A DNA stretch of 64,000 nucleotides from Chryseobacterium cucumeris (lineage in GTDB: Bacteria > Bacteroidota > Bacteroidia > Flavobacteriales > Weeksellaceae): contig NZ_LUVZ01000001.1 of the NCBI RefSeq assembly GCF_001593385.1, positions 310,001 through 374,000 of the forward strand. The letters run 5' to 3'. Shown piece by piece: positions 24,234-31,622 of this stretch; the stretch's first letter is position 1; every line of letters begins with the position of its first letter. The notes under the pieces were generated by a model. That model did not search any database and had not been told where the DNA came from. It saw nothing but the letters and a program-made list of their open reading frames with translations. A program made the position numbers and the translations under genes.

Positions 24234-24791
24234 ATGGAAATCTTACAAACTCCCGAAAACGCACTATCTCATTCAAGCGTAAGTGCCATCATCAATGCAC
24301 CCATTGAAAAAGTGAATATCGCAGACTGGCTCCTTAATCTGCCGGACGCCGAATACCAACGCTGCTCTACCCAGCATATCGGAGCTGCTATTTCAGTTAC
24401 TTTTGATGGCCAACCAGTGTCTTTAAACGTAGAAACTATTGGGGATGCACTGATGGTTCAGCATTATATTGCAGATGTTCACCGTCCCGATTACTGCCGC
24501 ATGCTTTCCATCTCTGATTCAATTACAAAAAACGGACGTACAAAAGTTCAGGTTCTATGGGAGCTGAAAGCGACAAAGATTGACGAAAACACCTGTCTTT
24601 ACACCAATGAAATTCATGCGACAGCTACTCCAGAAATGTTTGAATATATGAAAGATCATGGGATCAACCTTGCAGATGCAGCCGCATCCAGACAGGCTGC
24701 TTCTGACGCCCACAATCATGAAGAAACACCAAACTTTGCAAAAAGCATTGAAAATAAAGCACTGACAGGTCAATATAACCAGCCTTTTTAA
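24234..24791 (+). CDS. Uncharacterised protein, possible SRPBCC-like ligand-binding fold
   Basis: A 185-residue soluble protein. SAIINAPIEKVNIADWLLNLPDAEYQRCS at the start, with NAPIEKV a pattern seen in SRPBCC/Bet v 1-like proteins, and a beta-rich middle (KVQVLWELKATKIDENTCLYTNEIHATATPE). The C-terminus is helical and Ala/Asn/His-rich. I do not recognise a known family with confidence and assign no function. It has its own double-box promoter, so it is expected to be one of the most strongly controlled genes of the stress island, and lies 133 bp before the bicupin gene. Confidence 0.78.
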   Translation: MEILQTPENALSHSSVSAIINAPIEKVNIADWLLNLPDAEYQRCSTQHIGAAISVTFDGQPVSLNVETIGDALMVQHYIADVHRPDYCRMLSISDSITKNGRTKVQVLWELKATKIDENTCLYTNEIHATATPEMFEYMKDHGINLADAAASRQAASDAHNHEETPNFAKSIENKALTGQYNQPF

Positions 24792-24813
24792 AAAAGTAGC
24801 AACCCTCTATATC

Positions 24814-24882
24814 CTCAACGACTCATTTTGCCTTTTCACCGAATGACATCAAGAAAAAGTAAAATTCAGAAGTAGCTTTACA
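24814..24882 (+). promoter_or_regulatory. Double-box promoter of the bicupin gene (candidate LytTR site)
   Basis: Box 1 CTCAACGAC (24814-24822) and box 2 TTCACCGAA (24835-24843) start 21 bp apart; CTTTACA (24876-24882), in TAGCTTTACA, begins 32 bp after box 2. The ATG is 42 bp downstream. Confidence 0.8.
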
Positions 24883-24924
24883 ATAGCAAAAACAAAGAGC
24901 ATTAATCACAGAAAAAATAATACT

Positions 24925-25971
24925 ATGAATCCATCATCATTAAGTTTCAGATACGAATTAGAAAAAAAGGAACCGCGTACCAGTGACGGTGGTACAACAA
25001 GAGGTGCTTCCGTAAAAGAATTCCCTGCTTCTGTAGGTATTGCCGGAGTTTCCATGAGATTACAGCCCGGAAGCATGAGAGAGCTTCACTGGCATGCCAA
25101 TGCTGCAGAATGGGCGTATGTAATTTCAGGAACGGTACGTACAACAATTATACATCCGGACGGACGAAGTTATACTGATAATTTTGAACCCGGTGACGTA
25201 TGGTATTTCCCGAAAGGCTACGGACATTCCATCCAGGCTACCGGAACAGAGGAATGTCATTTCATTCTGATTTTTGACAACGGTAATTTTTCCGAAGACC
25301 ATACCTTCAGCGTTACAGATTTTGTGTCAAGTATGCCCCCTGAAATCGTTGCACAGAATTTAGGACTAAGCCTTGAAGAAGTAGCAGAACTTCCACAGAA
25401 AGAGGTTTACTTTGCAGCGGGAGTTATTCCTGATGAACTCTCTGTGAATGCCACAGCCCGTCCCGAGGAATCAGACATTGAACTGACAAGCCTGCACCGA
25501 TATCCTCTGCATTCCCAGCAGCCAAGAATCATTCCTGGTGGAGGACTGCAGAGATTGGTTACCCGTAAAGAATTTCCGATCAGCACCACAATGGCCGGTT
25601 CTGTACTGGAGCTGCAGCCTGGCGCTTTAAGAGAAATGCACTGGCATCCTAATGCAGATGAGTGGCAGTATTTTATATCCGGACAGGCAGAAATGTCGGT
25701 ATTCCTGGCGGAAGGAGTTTCTGTCACAGAACAGTTCAATGCCGGTGATGTAGGCTATGTACCTATGGGAGCCGGGCACTATATCAAAAATACCGGAGAT
25801 ACCGTCTGTAAGGTATTGATCGGATTTAATAGCGGCACCTATGAATCCATTGATATCAGCGAATGGCTGGCAGGAAACCCTAAAGATGTGGTCATCACCA
25901 ATTTCGGACTGAAGGAAGGAGAAATAGAGAAATTTCCGGAAAAGAAAGTATTCATCAAACCTGGAAAATAG
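24925..25971 (+). CDS. Bicupin, oxalate decarboxylase-like
   Basis: A 348-residue protein with two cupin domains. Each has the manganese-site motif: HWHANAAEW with GYGHSI in the first (residues ~55 and ~100) and HWHPNADEW with GAGHYI in the second (~239 and ~285), the H-x-H, Glu and His ligands of oxalate decarboxylases. Oxalate decarboxylase would turn oxalate into formate and CO2 and consume acid. Whether oxalate is the substrate is not proved, and the lid residues were not compared. No signal peptide is visible. It carries its own double-box promoter and is followed 5 bp later by the DUF1275 gene. Confidence 0.85.
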   Translation: MNPSSLSFRYELEKKEPRTSDGGTTRGASVKEFPASVGIAGVSMRLQPGSMRELHWHANAAEWAYVISGTVRTTIIHPDGRSYTDNFEPGDVWYFPKGYGHSIQATGTEECHFILIFDNGNFSEDHTFSVTDFVSSMPPEIVAQNLGLSLEEVAELPQKEVYFAAGVIPDELSVNATARPEESDIELTSLHRYPLHSQQPRIIPGGGLQRLVTRKEFPISTTMAGSVLELQPGALREMHWHPNADEWQYFISGQAEMSVFLAEGVSVTEQFNAGDVGYVPMGAGHYIKNTGDTVCKVLIGFNSGTYESIDISEWLAGNPKDVVITNFGLKEGEIEKFPEKKVFIKPGK

Positions 25972-25976
25972 CGTCT

Positions 25977-26669
25977 GTGCTTCCGGAAACAAAAATCCTG
26001 CTCCCTGACAAGACCGTCAGAACGCAGGAGAAACTGGCAGTATTCCTGGCTTTTATCGCAGGATATACAGATACCACAGGACTGATACAATGGAAAACCT
26101 ACGTTTCTTTTATGAGCGGCAATACAACCCAGTTAGGTGCAGCAATTTTCAGTGAAAAATATGGTGTTATCATCAGTTCTGTCATTGTAATCACCTTTTT
26201 TCTGGCGGGGATTTATACAGGAACGTGTCTATCATTATCAAAGAAGCTCAGAAGCACAAAGATGATCTTCTACACAGTTTCCGGAATCATGATCCTTTAC
26301 AGCATCAGTGATTACTATGAACATATTGCCAATGGAGTGTCTATAGCTGTTATCGGTTTCTCAATGGGTCTTATGAATACCATTGTCAAATCGGTAGGTA
26401 ACCAAAAGATCAATACCGATTTTGTGACAGGTACTTTAAACAGTCTGGCAAGAACAGCTGCTCTGTTTGTCATGAGTAATCAGGCAGAGGAGCGGAAGGA
26501 ATACAAAGTGAATATTTTTCATTTGTTATTCTTATGGATGGGCTTTCTCTCGGGTGCTTCAGTTGCTCCTTTCCTGCTCTCCTGTTTAGGAAACTGGACA
26601 CTGATGTTTCCGGCGGCCTTACTGCTCATCTGTGCATTCACAATACCAATTCCAACATTTAAAAACTAA
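25977..26669 (+). CDS. DUF1275 (YoaK) family membrane protein
   Basis: A 230-residue protein with about six membrane segments. The family region AVFLAFIAGYTDTTGLIQWKTYVSFMSGNTTQLG begins near residue 22, with MNTIVKSVGNQKINTDFVTGTLNSLAR downstream. Function of the family is unknown. The start is GTG at 25977, only 5 bp past the bicupin stop; no nearer ATG leaves the first membrane segment intact. It probably belongs to the same transcript as the bicupin, peroxiredoxin and DsbA-like genes. Confidence 0.8.
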   Translation: MLPETKILLPDKTVRTQEKLAVFLAFIAGYTDTTGLIQWKTYVSFMSGNTTQLGAAIFSEKYGVIISSVIVITFFLAGIYTGTCLSLSKKLRSTKMIFYTVSGIMILYSISDYYEHIANGVSIAVIGFSMGLMNTIVKSVGNQKINTDFVTGTLNSLARTAALFVMSNQAEERKEYKVNIFHLLFLWMGFLSGASVAPFLLSCLGNWTLMFPAALLLICAFTIPIPTFKN

Positions 26670-26673
26670 TCCT

Positions 26674-27135
26674 ATGCTACAAAAAAATATGGTTGCGCCT
26701 GATTTTACATTATTTGCAACCCCGGATCAAAAGATTACCTTATCCGAATTCAGAGGACGAAACGTTATCCTTGCATTTTACCCTGCAGACTGGAGCCCGG
26801 TGTGCAGTGACCAGATGGCATTGTACAATGAAATGCTGAAGTATTTCAAAAAATATGATGCGGAGATTTTCGGAATTTCCGTAGACAGCAAATGGTGCCA
26901 CCTGGCATTTTCACAATCCAGAAACCTGCACTTTCCACTGCTTGCAGACTTTGAAGCCAAAGGAGAAACAGCCAGGAAATATGGTGTTTACAATGACGAA
27001 GAAGGAGAATGCAACAGAGCCCTTTTTGTCATCAATAAAGACGGCATCATCGAATGGAGCTACCTCTCTCCCACCGCCATTAATCCTGGTGCAGACGGAA
27101 TTTTAGAAGCATTAGAAAACCTTAACACAAAATAA
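26674..27135 (+). CDS. Peroxiredoxin (AhpC/TSA, BCP/AhpE-like)
   Basis: A 153-residue thiol peroxidase. The peroxidatic Cys is Cys44 in FYPADWSPVCSDQMALY; the usual P-x3-T/S-x2-C is present with Ser in place of Thr. A further Cys at SKWCHLAF could resolve the disulfide. It reduces H2O2 or organic peroxides with a thioredoxin-type reductant. The ATG at 26674 (MLQKNMVAPDFTL) gives the normal family start; a longer frame overlaps the upstream membrane gene. It stands 2 bp before the DsbA-like gene, which could be a redox partner. Confidence 0.93.
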   Translation: MLQKNMVAPDFTLFATPDQKITLSEFRGRNVILAFYPADWSPVCSDQMALYNEMLKYFKKYDAEIFGISVDSKWCHLAFSQSRNLHFPLLADFEAKGETARKYGVYNDEEGECNRALFVINKDGIIEWSYLSPTAINPGADGILEALENLNTK

Positions 27136-27137
27136 TT

Positions 27138-27656
27138 ATGTCACTTAAACCATCAGTCAGCAATGCTGACCACACTCAGGGCAGCTCAGATGCCAGCTTA
27201 GTCATTGTAGAATACGGGGATTATCAGTGTCCTTACTGCGGAGCAGCCTATCCGGTTCTTAAAGAGTTACTAAAGGAATTTGGAGATCAGATCAGATTTG
27301 TATTCAGAAATTTTCCTCTGTCAGAAATGCATCAGTATGCAAGAACAGCAGCGCTGGCAGCAGAAGCGGCAGCTTTGCAGGGAAAATTCTGGGAAATGCA
27401 TGATGCTATTTATGAAAACCAGGAATATCTGAATGCTGATCTTCCGTTAAAGCTTGCAGAAAAACTGGGATTAAATATTCCCCAATTCAAAGCTGATATT
27501 CATAAGAAGGAATTAGTAGAAAAGATAGATACAGACTTTGAAAGCGGTATCGTCAGCGGAGTGAACGGAACTCCTTCTTTTTTCATTAACGGAAATAAAT
27601 TCAATGGCGGTGCAGAAGATCTTTTCCAGTTGGTACGTGAAAACACAGCCTATTAA
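27138..27656 (+). CDS. DsbA-family thioredoxin-fold protein
   Basis: A 172-residue protein of the DsbA-like/FrnE-type thioredoxin group. The active-site motif is C31-P-Y-C34 in EYGDYQCPYCGAAYPVLKEL, and the cis-Pro loop is NGTPSFFINGNKF near residue 145. There is no signal peptide, so it acts in the cytoplasm, and may serve as a disulfide reductase or a partner of the peroxiredoxin encoded 2 bp upstream. Family call is firm; direction of electron flow is not known. Confidence 0.9.
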   Translation: MSLKPSVSNADHTQGSSDASLVIVEYGDYQCPYCGAAYPVLKELLKEFGDQIRFVFRNFPLSEMHQYARTAALAAEAAALQGKFWEMHDAIYENQEYLNADLPLKLAEKLGLNIPQFKADIHKKELVEKIDTDFESGIVSGVNGTPSFFINGNKFNGGAEDLFQLVRENTAY

Positions 27657-27705
27657 TCAGAAAATATTTAAACAAAATCAATTCATAACATTAAAAATAA
27701 ACAAC

Positions 27706-28527
27706 ATGAGCACATTAACATTAAAAGACGGAACAGAAATTTTTTACAAAGATCAGGGAGAAGGACCTGTACTGATGTTTCACCACGGATGGCCTTTATC
27801 ATCTGATGACTGGGATGCACAGGTAATTTTCTTTTTACAGAGAGGATACAGGGTGGTTACCCACGACAGAAGAGGTCACGGGCGTTCCAGCCAGAATATC
27901 TATAATCACACTATTGAACAATACGCTTCTGATGCCGCTGAGCTGGTTGAATTTTTAGATCTGAAAGATGTTGTACACATCGGGCACTCAACAGGTGGTG
28001 GTGAAGTAATCCGCTATGTGAATAAATACTCGAATGGAAGAGCTAAGAAAGCGGTTCTGATCAGTGCCATTCCACCGGTAATGGTGAAGAGTGAGAATAA
28101 TCCTGACGGCGTTCCGATGGAAGTCTTCGACAACATTAGAGAACAGACTATGAATAACAGAAACCAGTTTTATTATGATCTGACTTTTCCTTTCTACGGC
28201 TATAACAGAGAAGGTGCCAATATAAAAGACGGTGTTCAGAGAAACTGGTGGAGACAAGGATTAATGGGTGGAATTGTAGCCCATTATGACGGAATTAAAG
28301 CCTTTTCGGAAACAGATTTAACCGAAGATTTAAAAGCAGTGGATATTCCTGTTTTGGTAATGCATGGCGAAGATGACCAGATCGTTCCTATTGCCAATGC
28401 TGCATTAAAATCAATTAAATTGTTAAAGAACGGAAAACTGATCACGTATCCGGGATTCCCTCACGGAATGCCGACTACGGAACATCAAACCATTAATAAA
28501 GACCTTTTGGAATTTATCAGATCATAA
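27706..28527 (+). CDS. Alpha/beta hydrolase, non-heme chloroperoxidase/arylesterase type
   Basis: A 273-residue hydrolase. The nucleophile is Ser95 in HIGHSTGGGEV, the acid is the Asp of HGEDDQIVP (~225) and the base His is in GFPHGMPTTEH (~250). The oxyanion-side motif HHGWPLSSDDWDAQ is near residue 25. GHSTGGGE is typical of cofactor-free haloperoxidases and related esterases that can perhydrolyse acids, which fits an oxidative-stress island. Start ATG at 27706; a longer frame from 27604 runs into the previous gene. A terminator follows at 28551. Confidence 0.92.
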   Translation: MSTLTLKDGTEIFYKDQGEGPVLMFHHGWPLSSDDWDAQVIFFLQRGYRVVTHDRRGHGRSSQNIYNHTIEQYASDAAELVEFLDLKDVVHIGHSTGGGEVIRYVNKYSNGRAKKAVLISAIPPVMVKSENNPDGVPMEVFDNIREQTMNNRNQFYYDLTFPFYGYNREGANIKDGVQRNWWRQGLMGGIVAHYDGIKAFSETDLTEDLKAVDIPVLVMHGEDDQIVPIANAALKSIKLLKNGKLITYPGFPHGMPTTEHQTINKDLLEFIRS

Positions 28528-28550
28528 GTATCAATACTTTTCTAAACAAC

Positions 28551-28584
28551 AAAGATGAACCTTTCAAGGGTTCATCTTTTTATT
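28551..28584 (+). terminator. Terminator of the stress-island transcript
   Basis: Stem AAAGATGAACC / GGGTTCATCTTT with a short loop and T tail, 24 bp past the hydrolase stop. Confidence 0.88.
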
Positions 28585-28644
28585 ATTCAATACAATATAA
28601 CATATTGAAAAACAAAACCTTATAGTTCTACTATTTTTTACTTT

Positions 28645-28851
28645 TTATTCACCCTTTATTTTTGAAAGGTCAATCCCGAGTTTTGTAAATTCTTCTGTTC
28701 CTTTATCTGTAATGTAATATTGCCGTTCGGCAGGATTATCCTTGGCAATCCAGCCCTTCTCTACAAATTGTTCCAGCAGAAGCTGCCCTAATTTTCCTCC
28801 AATATGCTCATAGCAGGGTTTGGCGGGTTTTCTTGCGCTTGGTTTGTTCAT
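28645..28851 (-). CDS. ArsR-like regulator C-terminal domain protein
   Basis: A 68-residue protein resembling the C-terminal portion of larger ArsR/HTH regulators (CYEHIGGKLGQLLLEQFVEKGWIAKD... RQYYITDKGTEEFTKLGID). The conserved Cys, the helix after it and the ITDKG-LGID tail are in family order. The N-terminal winged helix of those regulators is missing, so the protein is either a free-standing domain kept by selection or the remnant of a truncated gene. The gene has no frameshifted N-terminal half in the adjacent 45 bp. It stands alone between the stress island and the HAD gene on the opposite strand. Coding status likely; function uncertain. Confidence 0.65.
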   Translation of the reverse strand: MNKPSARKPAKPCYEHIGGKLGQLLLEQFVEKGWIAKDNPAERQYYITDKGTEEFTKLGIDLSKIKGE

Positions 28852-28897
28852 ATCCTTATATTTAATAGTGTTTCTGGTAGTATAGTTTTAGGAAATA

Positions 28898-29698
28898 TCA
28901 ATTCACATGCAGATAATCTTTAATTGTTTTCAGAACCCCGAAGCTGTCATTGGTACATGCTTCAAAATTAGCGATCTGCTTTACATTGGGATGCGCATTT
29001 TTCATGGCGTAAGAGTATTTGGCATTCTTCAGCATTTCTATATCGTTCATATAATCCCCGAAAGCCATTGTATTTTCAGGAGAAATACCCAAAGATTTCT
29101 GTAAGATTTTCAGAGCATTCCCTTTATTGATATCCTTATTCATAACATCCAGCCAATGCGCTCCTGAAATAACTACCTCAAGACCGAATTCTTCAAATTT
29201 TTTAAGAGCCGGATACAGGTGTTTTTCTGAACCATCAGGATGATAGACTGCTATTTTAAAAGCTGTATCATCAATTTTTTCCGTAAGATCATCCGTTTTC
29301 ATATTTTCGGTATAATACTTTGAGAAAAAATCTACAAACTGCTGATCTTCGGTCTCATAATAAGCCATTTTTTTAGCAGATAATACAGCTTTGGCGCCTG
29401 GTATTTCACGAACAGCTTTGATGATCTCAACAATATATTTGTATTCCAGTGTATCGGCAAAAAGCTCCTGATCTTTATAGATAACATACCCTCCGTTTTC
29501 AGCAATAAAACCAATCTCACTTTCTATTTCTACGAAGTAATGGGTAATTCCCGGCATCTGTCTTCCGCTTGCGGGTACAAATACAATATTTCTTTTTTTC
29601 AGTTCTTTATAAACTTCTGCAAACTCAGGGCTCATTTCATGGCTGGAATTGAGAAACGTCCCATCCATGTCCGTCACAATTAATTTAATCTGTTCCAT
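28898..29698 (-). CDS. HAD-superfamily phosphatase, Cof type
   Basis: A 266-residue cytoplasmic phosphatase. Motif 1 is TDMDGTFL near residue 10 (nucleophile and acid Asp), motif 2 the Ser of FVPASGR, motif 3 the Lys of INKGNALKIL (~190) and motif 4 GDYMNDIEML (~215), with the C2-type cap in between. The Cof group acts on sugar phosphates, nucleotides or flavin precursors; substrate not readable. Start is the ATG at 29698 (MEQIKLIV), not the TTG at 29716. The gene is single, on the minus strand. Confidence 0.92.
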   Translation of the reverse strand: MEQIKLIVTDMDGTFLNSSHEMSPEFAEVYKELKKRNIVFVPASGRQMPGITHYFVEIESEIGFIAENGGYVIYKDQELFADTLEYKYIVEIIKAVREIPGAKAVLSAKKMAYYETEDQQFVDFFSKYYTENMKTDDLTEKIDDTAFKIAVYHPDGSEKHLYPALKKFEEFGLEVVISGAHWLDVMNKDINKGNALKILQKSLGISPENTMAFGDYMNDIEMLKNAKYSYAMKNAHPNVKQIANFEACTNDSFGVLKTIKDYLHVN

Positions 29699-29874
29699 AA
29701 TTTTATTTAAAAACAATATTCTGTTTGCAACAGAATCGTCATTTGCTTATTCTTTTCAAAGATATTGATTTATTATTTTTTCTTGCAATGAATGGTGGGA
29801 AGGTTTCTTAATATAGCTGCACTTTGTTCCGAAGTAATGTCCCGCTGAGACTTTGCCAGCATTTTCGTATAAAA

Positions 29875-30747
29875 CTATTGGATAAAGTAATTAAATTCTT
29901 TCCGGTATTGAGAAGGGCTTTTTTGGATGTAATCTTTAAAAGTCCTGTTAAAATAGCTGAAGTTATTAAACCCTGATTCAAAGCAAACTTCTGTGATACT
30001 CAATGGCTGTTCCGCCAGAAGCTTAAGGGCATGGGTAATTCTGTATTCGTTAACAAACTGCGTAAAGGTTTTATTGGTAATTTTTTTAAAATAACGGCAG
30101 AAAGACGGCACTTTCATATTGGCAAGATCAGCCATTTCTTCGAGGGTTATAGCTTCTTTAAAATGATCTTTAACGTAATTGAAAATAAGATTGATTCTTT
30201 CATTGTCTTCAACCTGCGTCTGAAGGTAATATTTTCCTGCATTTAAAATCCTGTAATCCTGAGTCACAGACAGTTCATCCAAAATTTTCAGAAACCTGCA
30301 CAGCTTGTCCAGTGAAGAAGTTTCATGCATCTCCGTAATCTCTTTCCCGATTGTTTTCTTCACCTCTTCCCCGAATACGATTCCTGCCTTTGACTTTTCC
30401 AGCAGAGCCGAAATCCTTTGCATCTCCGGTATATCCCAAACAGGTTCTCCCAGAAAGTCAGGCTTAAACTGAATGACCATTTCATACTCATTATGCGTAC
30501 TTTCATTGGTCAGTCCACAATGTGGAAGATTGCTTCCTATCAGTACAAGATCTCCTTCTGAAAAATAAGTGATACTGCTTCCGATCTGTCTCTTCCCGGA
30601 GCCTTTGCATACAAAAATAAGCTCAACCTCAGGATGGTAATGCCAGACATGAGATTTTATATTCTCATTAGTCAGAAATTTAAGACTGGTAAAACTACTT
30701 CCTATAGTAGGTCTTACCGCCTCAAAAGAAGGATTTACATGTTTCAT
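29875..30747 (-). CDS. AraC-family transcriptional regulator with cupin sensor
   Basis: A 290-residue regulator. Residues 35-105 form a cupin-type sensor (HYHPEVELIFVCKGSGKRQIG, YFSEGDLVLIGSNLPH), and the last ~100 carry two AraC helix-turn-helix units (ITLEEMADLANMKVPSFCRYFKKITNKTF; SITEVCFESGFNNFSYFNRTFKDYIQKSPSQYR). The gene is divergent from a secreted-protein gene 156 bp away. A cupin HPE motif suggests a small sugar or metabolite ligand. ATG at 30747 (MKHVNPSFEAVRP) preferred over an upstream start at 30810. Confidence 0.92.
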   Translation of the reverse strand: MKHVNPSFEAVRPTIGSSFTSLKFLTNENIKSHVWHYHPEVELIFVCKGSGKRQIGSSITYFSEGDLVLIGSNLPHCGLTNESTHNEYEMVIQFKPDFLGEPVWDIPEMQRISALLEKSKAGIVFGEEVKKTIGKEITEMHETSSLDKLCRFLKILDELSVTQDYRILNAGKYYLQTQVEDNERINLIFNYVKDHFKEAITLEEMADLANMKVPSFCRYFKKITNKTFTQFVNEYRITHALKLLAEQPLSITEVCFESGFNNFSYFNRTFKDYIQKSPSQYRKEFNYFIQ

Positions 30748-30903
30748 AGGACAAATACAAATAATTTCATATGCAAAATTAACAAATAATACATTAATAT
30801 CATTAAACAAGGTTAATATAGTACATCAATATGAAAATTTAATTATAGCGTGAGAATTATTGCTGCAATAGCTTTGCAGTATTAATCCTAAAAGCCTTAA
30901 CCC

Positions 30904-31500
30904 ATGAGCACATTATTAAAAGCCGTATTTTTTGCAGGAGCCTTATTGTTCTCAGCAAACGTAATGAGTAAGGACAGAGATTTTTCCCTTTCCTTTGGAA
31001 ATGTACAAGACAAAACCCTGAACTTTGAGCTTTCAAATGCTAAAAGTGTTTCTGTTTTTGTTTATAACACTGCACATGATGAACTATTTTCCGAAAATCT
31101 TAAAGATGGAGATCATGTGATGAAGACTTATGATTTTCAAAACTTTACACCGGGAACGTATTATCTGGTAGCAGAATCAGAAGCCAAGATAGAGAAATAC
31201 AAGATAAAAATTAATGCTGATAATGTAATGGAGGTGGAAAAAACACCTGTAAGCGCTGTGAATAAGCCTGAATATACAATTTCCGGGCATATGGCCAAGC
31301 TTCACATGTCTGATGTAAAAGGTACTGTAAGCATTTCAGTATATGACCTTTCCAATACAACGTACTATACTTCGAATAAAAAATATGCTGACGGCAAGGT
31401 AGATATCACTTTTGATCTTGATCCTAAAACTGCTGATCAGTATATCATCCAGGTAGAAGAAAACGGAAATGTTTTTAATAAAATAATTTCTCTCCGATAA
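30904..31500 (+). CDS. Secreted protein with two beta-sandwich-like repeats
   Basis: A 198-residue exported protein with signal peptide MSTLLKAVFFAGALLFSANVMS. Two similar beta-rich units follow (residues ~35-100 and ~120-195): each has a run of hydrophobic strands ending in YYLVAESEAKIEKYKI or YIIQVEENGNVFNKII, close to sandwich domains of Bacteroidetes surface proteins. No catalytic motif. A strong bidirectional terminator follows. Function unknown, likely periplasmic or surface. Confidence 0.78.
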   Translation: MSTLLKAVFFAGALLFSANVMSKDRDFSLSFGNVQDKTLNFELSNAKSVSVFVYNTAHDELFSENLKDGDHVMKTYDFQNFTPGTYYLVAESEAKIEKYKIKINADNVMEVEKTPVSAVNKPEYTISGHMAKLHMSDVKGTVSISVYDLSNTTYYTSNKKYADGKVDITFDLDPKTADQYIIQVEENGNVFNKIISLR

Positions 31501-31575
31501 AACGGAATATACAGATAGATTGACCTATCGATCATTCCAATTATTTTGGATTAAAATTTTACTTACAGTTTATTG

Positions 31576-31622
31576 TTTTGAGGCAGCTCCATTTCCTAAC
31601 AGAAAAAGAGCTGCCTCATTTT
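31576..31622. terminator. Bidirectional terminator
   Basis: Perfect 10-bp stem GAGGCAGCTC (31580-31589) / GAGCTGCCTC (31608-31617) followed by ATTTTTT; it separates the convergent secreted-protein and GH67 genes. Confidence 0.88.
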
